NCBI RefSeq assembly: GCF_030551875.1
Contig: NZ_JAUOZU010000007.1
Coordinates: 186,001-250,000 of the forward strand
Length of the DNA: 64,000 bases
Direction: 5' to 3'
DNA from: Fluviirhizobium alvei
GTDB taxonomy: Bacteria; Pseudomonadota; Alphaproteobacteria; Rhizobiales; Rhizobiaceae
In this document: positions 58,201-64,000 of the stretch, in pieces
Layout of the letters: the number at the start of each line of letters is the position of its first letter
Position numbering within the stretch: position 1 is the stretch's first letter
Made by a program: the position numbers and the translations under genes
The notes under the pieces: model-generated
Told to the model about the DNA's origin: nothing
Seen by the model: the letters and a program-made list of their open reading frames with translations, nothing else
Database searches by the model: none

Positions 58201-61166
58201 CTGTCGCGGCCCTGTCGACCGACCAGGCGTCCGTCCTGACGACCGCTCAGCTGGTCGCCCTGAAGGCAACGCAGGTTGCAGCCCTCACCTCCGACCAGAT
58301 CGGCGTTCTGAGCTCCACCCAGGTGGGCGCTCTGACATCGTCGCAGCTGGCAGCCCTATCGACCTCGAGCATCGCAGCGCTCTCGACAGACCAGATCGCA
58401 TCGCTCGGAACCAAGGCCCTCGCCGGCCTGACATCCGCCCAGATCGATGCCCTGTCCTCTGATCAGGCACAGGCCCTGAGCGCAACCCAGGTTGCCGCCC
58501 TCAGCGCCACCCAGATCGCAGCCCTGTCGACCGAAGACATTGCAACCTTCTCGACCACCGAGATTGCTGCGATCAACGTCAAGGTCGTCGGCTCGCTGTC
58601 GACCTCAAGCATCGCCGCTCTCTCGACCGATCAGGCTGCAGCCCTCTCCAGCACCCAGATCGCGGCGCTGAAGGGTACGCAGGTTGCGGCACTGACCACC
58701 GATCAGATCGGTGTGCTGACCTCCACGCAGATTGGCGCCCTCTCTTCGAGCCAGTTCGCTTCGCTCTCCACCGACAGCATGGCGGCCCTCTCGACCGACC
58801 AGATCACGTCGCTCAGCACCAAAGTGATGGGCGCCCTGACATCTGGCCAGATCGCAGCCCTGAGCACGGCCCAGGCCGGCGCCCTGAGCTCCGCCCAGGT
58901 TGGCGCGATGACCGCCACCCAGATCGCGGCACTTGCCACCGATGACATTGCGACCTTCTCCACCGATGATGTCGCTGCCATCAACGTCAAGGCACTTGGC
59001 TCGCTCTCGACGGATGTGATTGCCGCACTCTCCACCGATCAGGCAGTCGCCCTCTCGACCACCCAGGTCGCAGCCTTGAAGTCGACCCAGATCGGCGCAA
59101 TGTCGACGGACCAGATCGCGGTTCTGAGCTCGACCCAGGTCGCGGTTCTCAGCTCCTCGCAGCTCTCGGCCCTTTCGACCGGCAGCATCGCGGCTCTGTC
59201 GACCGACCAGGTCTCGGTGCTGAACTCGAAGTCTCTGGCAGCCCTGACGACCGCCCAGATCGGCGCTCTGTCCACCGATCAGGTTGACGTCCTGTCCACC
59301 GCCCAGATCGGCGCCCTCAGCGCGACCCAGCTCGCAGCCCTGGCGACCGAGGATATGGCCGGCTTTGACGCCACCGACATCGCGGCGATCAACGATAAGG
59401 CTCTTGCCGGTCTTGCGACCGACAATATCGCAGTGCTCTCGACCACACAGGCCGCCGCACTGACGACCAGCCAGGTCGCCTCGCTCCGCGCTGCCCAGGT
59501 TGCTGCTCTCTCGACCGATCAGATCAGCGTCCTCAGCACCGGCCAGATCGCGGCCCTGAGCTCGGCACAGTTGTCTTCGATGAGCACGGATGGGATCTCT
59601 GCCCTGTCCAGCGATCAGGTCACGGCGCTTAGCTCCAAGGCTGTGGTGGCCCTGAGCTCCGCCCAGATCGCGGCCCTCAGCACCACACAGGCCGCGGCCC
59701 TGAGCACGACGCAGGTCAATGCCCTGAGTTCGACGCAGCTGGCAGCCTTCGCGACCGAAGACATCGCCACCTTCTCGACCGACGACATTGCAGCCCTGAA
59801 CGTGAAGGCCCTGCCGGGACTGTCCACCGACAGCCTCGCAGCCCTCTCGACCGACCAGGTGGTGGCGCTCTCCTCCACCCAGATCGCGACGCTCAAGGCA
59901 ACCCAGATCGCGGCTCTGTCCACCGATCAGGTCGCTGTCCTCAGCAGCACCCAGCTTGGCGCCCTCAGCTCCACGCAGCTTGCATCGCTGTCGACCGCCA
60001 ATATCGCGGCTCTGTCCACCGATCAGGTCTCGGCGCTCAGCACCAAGATCCTCGGCGGCCTGTCCACGGCTCAGATCGATGCCATGGGTTCTGATCTCAT
60101 CGCGGCCCTCAGCTCCAGTCAGGTTGGCGCTCTGACCGCAACGCAGCTCGGCGCCCTTCAGACCGATGACATCGCCCTCTTCGCCAACGAAGATGTCGCA
60201 GCCATCAGCATCACGGCGCTTTCGGGCCTGTCGACCAACAACATCGCAGCCCTGTCGACGGCACAGGCAGCGGCCCTGACCACGACACAGGTCGCGGCTC
60301 TGAAGTTCGCCCAGATCGGCGCCATGTCCTCCGATCAGGTCAGCGTTCTGAGCACCGATCAGGTCAAGGCGATCACCTCGACCCAGATCTGGGCCCTGTC
60401 GACCGACAGTGTCGCGGCAATGTCGACCGACCAGGTGGGTGCTCTCACCTCCAAGGCCGTGTCGATGCTGACGACAGCCCAGATCACCGCGATGAGCTCG
60501 ACGCAACTCGAGGCCCTGAGCTCCACCCAGGTGGCCGCTCTGACCTCCAGCCAGCTCGGCGCGCTCAGCACGGAAGACATCGCAGCCTTCGCTGACGAGG
60601 ATATCGCAGCGATCAGCCTGACGGCGCTCGGCGGTCTCTCCACCGATAGTGTCGCAGTCCTGTCGACCTCGCAGACTGCAGCACTCTCGACCGGCCAGAT
60701 CGTCGGCCTGAAGACCACCCAGATCGCGGCCCTGACCACCGATCAGGTCGGCATTCTGGCCTCGACGCAGATCGCAGCGCTGACCTCCTCGCAGATCGCA
60801 GCGCTGACGACCGAAAGCATCGCGGCCCTGACGACCGACCAGATCACCTCGTTGAGCTCGAAGTCGCTCTCGGCCATGACAACGGCCCAGATCGAAGCAA
60901 TGAGTTCGACACAGATCGAGGCCCTGTCTTCGACGCAGGTTGGTGGACTGAGCTCCGCAGCGATCGCAGCACTGGCATCGGAAGATCTCGCGACCTTCTC
61001 GACCGACGACATCGCAGCCATCAGCACCAGCGCTGTGGCGGGTCTGTCGACCGACGATATCGCAGGCCTCTCGAGCACCCAGCTGCAGGCGATCACCGCA
61101 GAGCAGATCCAGGCCATGGATAGCGACCAGGTCAACGCCGTCATCACCGCCTACCAGGCAATCTAA
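55287..61166 (+). CDS. Giant octapeptide-repeat protein (1959 residues), function unknown
   Basis: From residue 4 to 1955 the protein is 244 consecutive eight-residue units without one insertion or deletion; consensus near Q-[IV]-A-A-L-S-[ST]-[DT]. Units group into a 17-octad (136-residue) super-period that starts at units like DIATFSNDEIAAISAK and repeats 13 times from residue 132, with a 60-residue partial copy at the end (finishing VNAVITAYQAI). Ser/Thr are frequent in each unit; Cys is absent, Trp and Pro almost absent, and Lys or Arg occurs at fixed octads. No signal peptide or membrane segment is seen. The start ATG 55287 follows AAAGG by eight bases. It is likely a filamentous or solenoid surface/structural protein, but I recognise no functional domain. 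A terminator follows. Confidence 0.9.
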   Translation: MTSIVSSLSVTQIRSLSTTMIANLTTEDVAALSTTQVKALSAAQIAAIQTEDFAVMSTDQIGAIASTSISGLSLDQLAVLETAKMSSLGTTQIAAMSATQIGGLSTDQIDVLDSRQISVLSSAQLAALASDDIATFSNDEIAAISAKSLAGLSTGSIAGLSTDQATALTSTQVAALRAAQVAALSTDQISVLSSTQIGALTSAQLTAISTTNIAALSTDQITSLSSKVMSALTTAQIAALSTDQVAVLNSTQIAALSATQIGALATEDLATFSNDEVAAINVKALTGLSSTALGALSTDQTAALTSAQIVALKATQIAGLSTDQVSVLSSTQLAALSSSQLAAFSTTNIAALSTDQITSLSSKAIVALSSAQISALSTDQVETLSSTQIAALSATQIAALASEDLSTFSDAEVAAISVKSLSGLSSTTLATLSTSQTAALTTAQIAALKATQIAALSTDQIGVLGSTQIGALSSTQIAALSTDTVAALSTSQITYLSSKVMAGLTTAQITAMSTDQIEMLSSTQIAALSASQIAALASEDMAAFLDTEIAAINVKALSSLSTDSIAALSTDQTAALTSTQFAALRAAQINALSTDQLAVVSSTQIGALTSAQLSALSTTTVASLSTDQIAALSTKVLGALSSAQINALSTDQAAALSSTQVAALSATQIAALATEDFATFSTEDVAAISAKSIASLSSANIAVLSTDQAAALSSTQIAAMKATQLAALGTDQVAVLSSTQIGALTSAQIAALSTDAIAALSTDQVTALSTKVLGALTTAQVGALSTDQVDVLNSSQIAALGATQIGALQTEDIATFSNSEIAAISIKTLTSLSTANIAALSTDQAASLTTAQVAALKSTQIAAMTSDQLVVLNSTQVGALSSSQLAALSTDNISKLTTEQVMNLSTKAVVALSTAQISAMTTDQIDSLGSLHIAALGATQIGALQTEDLVGLQSSDITAISTKAISGMSTAAVAALSTDQASVLTTAQLVALKATQVAALTSDQIGVLSSTQVGALTSSQLAALSTSSIAALSTDQIASLGTKALAGLTSAQIDALSSDQAQALSATQVAALSATQIAALSTEDIATFSTTEIAAINVKVVGSLSTSSIAALSTDQAAALSSTQIAALKGTQVAALTTDQIGVLTSTQIGALSSSQFASLSTDSMAALSTDQITSLSTKVMGALTSGQIAALSTAQAGALSSAQVGAMTATQIAALATDDIATFSTDDVAAINVKALGSLSTDVIAALSTDQAVALSTTQVAALKSTQIGAMSTDQIAVLSSTQVAVLSSSQLSALSTGSIAALSTDQVSVLNSKSLAALTTAQIGALSTDQVDVLSTAQIGALSATQLAALATEDMAGFDATDIAAINDKALAGLATDNIAVLSTTQAAALTTSQVASLRAAQVAALSTDQISVLSTGQIAALSSAQLSSMSTDGISALSSDQVTALSSKAVVALSSAQIAALSTTQAAALSTTQVNALSSTQLAAFATEDIATFSTDDIAALNVKALPGLSTDSLAALSTDQVVALSSTQIATLKATQIAALSTDQVAVLSSTQLGALSSTQLASLSTANIAALSTDQVSALSTKILGGLSTAQIDAMGSDLIAALSSSQVGALTATQLGALQTDDIALFANEDVAAISITALSGLSTNNIAALSTAQAAALTTTQVAALKFAQIGAMSSDQVSVLSTDQVKAITSTQIWALSTDSVAAMSTDQVGALTSKAVSMLTTAQITAMSSTQLEALSSTQVAALTSSQLGALSTEDIAAFADEDIAAISLTALGGLSTDSVAVLSTSQTAALSTGQIVGLKTTQIAALTTDQVGILASTQIAALTSSQIAALTTESIAALTTDQITSLSSKSLSAMTTAQIEAMSSTQIEALSSTQVGGLSSAAIAALASEDLATFSTDDIAAISTSAVAGLSTDDIAGLSSTQLQAITAEQIQAMDSDQVNAVITAYQAI
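55680..60985 (+). repeat. Tandem 408-bp coding repeats (13 copies) of 24-bp sub-repeats
   Basis: At DNA level the giant gene contains 13 diverged in-frame copies of 408 bases (17 units of 24 bases), beginning at codon 132. Copies differ in many positions, so they are old and held in length by selection rather than being a fresh amplification. The regular short repeats are coding and not a CRISPR array. Confidence 0.85.
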
Positions 61167-61210
61167 GATCGAAAGGGCCGCTCCGGCGGCCCCTCACCTT
61201 AAGAAGACCG

Positions 61211-61241
61211 AAAGGCCCGGAGCGAAAACTCCGGGCCTTTT
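61211..61241 (+). terminator. Terminator of the giant repeat gene
   Basis: AAAGGCCCGGAG (61211-61222) pairs with CTCCGGGCCTTT (61229-61240) around six bases and continues into T-rich sequence. A first GC hairpin (GGGCCGC-TCCG-GCGGCCC, about 61175-61192) precedes it, making a tandem terminator. Confidence 0.85.
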
Positions 61242-61536
61242 GCTTTTGGACATGATGAGGTTGAGTGCCTATCAGGTTGAGGGAAAGTGTGAGGACTGCG
61301 CTATGCAGCCGGCGATCCGAAGAAGTGCCCGGAGCTGGCGAAGTCGCACCAACCTCGCGCATCGTGGCGGTGGATGAAGGGATCAGCGGGCGAGAAAGAG
61401 GTAAGAAGGCTGTTTGCCGCGAGGTGCTGGAGTTCTGTAAACCTAAAGAAGTGGAAAAAGAATGTCTGCGATGGGACGCAATTTGAAGTCGATGTATCAA
61501 TGAAGGTCCTATGTTTAGCCTCTATTGGAATCCAAG
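61242..61536. other. Compositional junction before the DUF4365-like gene
   Basis: About 295 bases without a supported gene. Base composition shifts from the GC-rich, codon-biased giant gene to AT-richer sequence. Short open frames here (for example 61265-61486) have no family likeness and may be decayed sequence. It is the probable left edge of an acquired segment reaching toward tRNA-Phe. Confidence 0.4.
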
Positions 61537-63336
61537 TTGCCCAAACGCTCCAGAACACATCAGCTCGAAGATAAATCGATCAATGAGTTTAAGAGGCTCC
61601 TTCCAGAACAGTGGGTATGCAGGGAAAAAGGTCGCGACTACGGTGTCGACTTAGAGGTTGAGATTTTTGGGGATGACGGTCAAGCAACCGGGTATTTCTT
61701 CAATGTTCAACTAAAGGCAACAGATGACGCAGGCAGATCCGACAAAGTTTCTATCAAAACAGATAGATTACACTATTTAGCGTCGCTGAACGTTCCTGCA
61801 TTAATCGCCAGATATTGCGATCCAATCGGTGCTTGGAAATGGATTTGGAACCAAGAGGCGCTGGCCCAGGTGATGCGGCCTGATACCCAAACCGTTACCC
61901 TCGCGTTATCAAACGATTGGACGCAAGAGACTCCTTCTAGAATTGAAAATCACCTCATTGCTATTAGAAGACTGCAATCTGCAAGACAAAATGAAGACAT
62001 ATTTATAGAGCTTCAAAATCACACGGGAAAGTTCAAGTACTATTCTGACAGCGAGAAGATACTTCGCAGAGTCTCATACGCACTCCCCTTCATCAATCTC
62101 AACAAACCAGGCCTAAACGACATCAAGTTAAGCATTCAGCTCTGGGATAAATTCATTCGAATCGAGTTGGCCGACGTAGGAAATCTGGATATCGGCATTA
62201 ATAATTATAGCCATGAAGAAATATCAGCCACAATTCTGTATGGGCTTCCTGCCGTTCTGCTTAGAATAAATCTTCATTCACACGCCAAGTCCGCTGCGAT
62301 TTTTTGCCTCAGAGAATATCTAACTTCCCCACAGAAAGAGTTAGCAACAGAAGCCTGCCGCGCGCTCGCGAGCGATCCCCTTGAGGCCACAAACCTAGCA
62401 ATCTTGAACAATATTCATCTAGAACAAGACTATAATTACAGCAACTTTGTGATCTCACTGCTGAATAACGGGAGGAATGACAAACGCTATTCACGAGCCC
62501 TAGAAAAGCTAAATCGGGAGGCCGCTAAAGCTGCAACGAGTCAGGGCCGAAATCCATCGGCCATATTTTATTCTCTAGGAAATAGTCAGGCATCTCTCGG
62601 ATTGTACGGTAAGGCAGTTCGCTCATTTAACCGCGCTCGTAAATTGGAGCCGAGTTACCTATCCAGATCTTATTTTTTGAGTGAGCTTGGAGGATCGTTG
62701 TTTTTCTCTAGAAAATATAGATGCTCCGTTACCGCATACCGAGCCGCATTGTCGCTAGAACAAACGGAAAAACTTCAGTTTTGCTTAGCAGATGCCCAAC
62801 TTTACGCGGGATCGTTTGAGGAGGCCGCTACTGCATTTGAGGACCTTGAAAAGGTTGTAGATGAAAATCTTGCCGCAGAAGTCAGATTAAAGGCTCAACT
62901 TTCAAAGTGGTTTCTCCACAATAGCATCCAAGCAAAGCCACATCAGGCTGAAAAACTCCATCACATAATGGTCCAAGCAATTGAGCGAGGAGCATTGATT
63001 GACGCCCATTTTGCGCTTCTAGCTCTTGCTCTTTTGACACCACAAAACCCCAAGCCTTGGGCAGCATTTCTCCAAATTTGCTTCCTTCTGTCAGACCGCA
63101 AGACGATGTTTGATGCCATGGTAACAGCACACGCGGAATGTGGGGCAGATGCCTACTCAATTTGCCGACAAAACCTTTTGGAAATGGGCGAACTCGCTGA
63201 AGCTACTCCCGAGATAGATGAAATTGACAGTCTATTCGCAGAGGCACGTAGAATTGATCAATCACAAGCACCCATACCTATCACATTTCGATTAATAGGC
63301 GAGAATGGGCCTGAAGTCGAATTTACGAAGAAATAA
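61537..63336 (+). CDS. DUF4365-domain (PD-(D/E)xK nuclease-like) protein with TPR region
   Basis: The product has about 599 residues. The N-terminal 150 residues match the DUF4365 pattern: PKRSRTHQLEDKSINEFKRL, then GRDYGVDLEVEIF and FFNVQLKAT. The Asp of GVDLE with QLK form a PD-(D/E)xK-like nuclease core with Gln in place of Glu. The C-terminal half (about 320-560) has TPR-like helices (AIFYSLGNSQASLGLYGKAV, AFEDLEKVVDENLAAEVRLK). The gene is clearly AT-richer than its neighbours with different codon use, a sign of transfer. Start TTG 61537 fits the family N-terminus; TTG 61525 is possible. Such fusions often belong to phage defence, but no partner gene is here, so function is inferred. Confidence 0.8.
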   Translation: MPKRSRTHQLEDKSINEFKRLLPEQWVCREKGRDYGVDLEVEIFGDDGQATGYFFNVQLKATDDAGRSDKVSIKTDRLHYLASLNVPALIARYCDPIGAWKWIWNQEALAQVMRPDTQTVTLALSNDWTQETPSRIENHLIAIRRLQSARQNEDIFIELQNHTGKFKYYSDSEKILRRVSYALPFINLNKPGLNDIKLSIQLWDKFIRIELADVGNLDIGINNYSHEEISATILYGLPAVLLRINLHSHAKSAAIFCLREYLTSPQKELATEACRALASDPLEATNLAILNNIHLEQDYNYSNFVISLLNNGRNDKRYSRALEKLNREAAKAATSQGRNPSAIFYSLGNSQASLGLYGKAVRSFNRARKLEPSYLSRSYFLSELGGSLFFSRKYRCSVTAYRAALSLEQTEKLQFCLADAQLYAGSFEEAATAFEDLEKVVDENLAAEVRLKAQLSKWFLHNSIQAKPHQAEKLHHIMVQAIERGALIDAHFALLALALLTPQNPKPWAAFLQICFLLSDRKTMFDAMVTAHAECGADAYSICRQNLLEMGELAEATPEIDEIDSLFAEARRIDQSQAPIPITFRLIGENGPEVEFTKK

Positions 63337-63449
63337 GCCCCAGGCACTCGAAGCGCGTGCGCCTAACATCCCCAATAGCACACAAACCTTTCTATTCTCG
63401 GATAGAAAGCGCGCAAATCTCTGTAAAGCTTCTATACACAGGAAATGAA

Positions 63450-63525
63450 TGGTGCCCAGGGGCGGAATCGAACCACCGACACGCGGATTTTCAATCCGCT
63501 GCTCTACCAACTGAGCTACCTGGGC
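63450..63525 (-). tRNA. tRNA-Phe (anticodon GAA)
   Basis: A 76-base cloverleaf on the minus strand includes an encoded CCA. The acceptor stem GCCCAGG pairs with CCTGGGC, the D arm is GCTCAGTTGGTAGAGC, the anticodon arm is CGGATTGAAAATCCG with GAA, and the T arm contains GGTTCGATTCC. Its 3' end faces the AT-rich DUF4365-like gene, a common layout for tRNA-targeted islands. Confidence 0.96.
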
Positions 63526-63669
63526 ATCCTGTTGCTCGGGGCTTTCACCCTCACCGGAACCTTGGTTCGCCCCGGAAGCGAGCGGGGTTATAACATCTTC
63601 GGAGAGACGTGCAACCCCCTTGGTCGCTTTTTTTATTCTTTTTCCAACTCTCTGAAAATAAAGGGAGTT

Positions 63670-63879
63670 TTAATCATCCCCACGCTCAGGACGCACCGAT
63701 TCAGACTCAGCCAGCGCTTCGTCGTCAGCCACGGGAATCGCGTATGATCCCTTCAGCCAGCGCGACAGGTCGAGATTGCGGCAACGCTCCGAACAGAAGG
63801 GATAGGACTCACGGGTCGATGGCCGCCCGCATTCCGGACAAGGCCTTGCCTTGCGCAACGGTTCGACAGTTGCGGTCAC
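63670..63879 (-). CDS. yacG: DNA gyrase inhibitor/zinc-binding protein YacG
   Basis: The 69-residue YacG protein has four zinc-binding cysteines in CPECGRPS and [15 protein letters not shown]; the latter helix is the family hallmark. In E. coli it binds GyrB and blocks gyrase. It begins at GTG overlapping the stop of the upstream maf-like gene (GTGA), so the two are co-translated. The acidic C-terminal tail ([18 protein letters not shown]) is longer than the core fold needs but normal in alphaproteobacteria. Confidence 0.92.
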   Translation of the reverse strand: MTATVEPLRKARPCPECGRPSTRESYPFCSERCRNLDLSRWLKGSYAIPVADDEALAESESVRPERGDD

Positions 63880-64000
63880 GACGCACCGCCCTCTTTCCAG
63901 CTGTCATGGAAGCGGAAGCCTTCGCCAACGAGAAGCTGGATGCTTTCGTAGAGCGGCAGCCCGACTACGGCTGTGTAGGAGCCGACCAGTTTCTGAACGA
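63876..64000 (-). CDS. Maf-like nucleotide pyrophosphatase, C-terminal part (5' end outside window)
   Basis: The reverse strand reads into the window with [20 protein letters not shown] followed by LVGEGFRF and ending EGGAS. This is the C-terminus of the Maf/HAM1-like septum-inhibitor family ([13 protein letters not shown] is diagnostic), house-cleaning enzymes that hydrolyse non-canonical nucleotides. Only about 40 residues are inside the window. Its stop overlaps the GTG start of yacG. Confidence 0.85.
   Translation of the reverse strand, partial: VQKLVGSYTAVVGLPLYESIQLLVGEGFRFHDSWKEGGAS

Noticed and set aside
55287-61166. CRISPR-like regular short repeats
   Set aside because: The 24-bp units are in-frame coding repeats without identical direct repeats, spacers or cas genes.
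61310-61360. Possible att copy of the tRNA-Phe 3' end (GTGCCCGGAGC followed by a GGCGAAGTCGCACC segment)
   Set aside because: Similarity to the tRNA end is patchy with gaps and no long identical core, so it is not enough to call an attachment site.

Overview
The window looks like chromosomal DNA of an alphaproteobacterium of the Rhizobiaceae (Agrobacterium/Rhizobium group). It is GC-rich and densely coded. The best taxonomic marker is a gbpR-chvE-gguA-gguB-gguC sugar-uptake locus closely resembling that of Agrobacterium. It also carries a rhizobial-type malic enzyme with a phosphotransacetylase tail, an alpha-E/ATP-grasp/transglutaminase operon, and an RpoE-ChrR type ECF sigma module. Several genes appear to start at TTG or GTG.

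Layout. 1-4253: end of an NnrU-family membrane protein and a 1258-residue hybrid PAS sensor kinase whose phospho-acceptor histidine is replaced by Ile. 4539-6113: a solitary MttB-family methyltransferase. 6199-9665: a divergent PepSY / cytochrome b561 / two-component system. 9975-14626: DEAD-box helicase, VOC protein, MntH-type Mn transporter with an iron-control-like box, and an EamA exporter. 14766-19540: an ECF11-like stress cluster (DUF2177, DUF1295, ChrR anti-sigma, sigma factor, FAD amine oxidase, DUF1365). I find three matching TGATCC-N18-TA type promoters in it. 19779-22940: ATP-grasp, alpha-E and transglutaminase operon. 22997-26263: malic enzyme and small hypotheticals, including a protein with a J-domain-like HPD motif.

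26301-35904: GbpR regulator, ChvE binding protein, GguA/GguB transporter, AraD1/GguC, an aldehyde dehydrogenase and an IlvD/Edd dehydratase. Together these form a likely uptake plus non-phosphorylative oxidation route for L-arabinose/D-galactose type sugars. 36351-39465: feruloyl-CoA synthase, SDR and thioesterase operon, with a possible small RNA upstream. 40068-47613: alpha-2-macroglobulin with an N-terminal PAN/apple-like domain, and penicillin-binding protein 1C. 47635-54518: sulfotransferase, EAL protein, UDP-galactopyranose mutase, a DxD glycosyltransferase with an inserted domain, and a TPR-SPINDLY/OGT-type glycosyltransferase.

55287-61166 is the outstanding object: a 1959-residue protein made almost entirely of 244 uninterrupted eight-residue repeats (consensus near QIAALSTD). 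The repeats are arranged in a strict 17-octad (136-residue) super-period copied 13 times without an indel. It is rich in Ser/Thr and divergent from the OGT-like gene, so I propose, as inference, that the two form a glycosylated giant-protein system. 61537-63336 is an AT-richer DUF4365-like nuclease plus TPR gene beside tRNA-Phe, a candidate acquired defence gene. The window ends in yacG and the 3' part of a maf-like gene.
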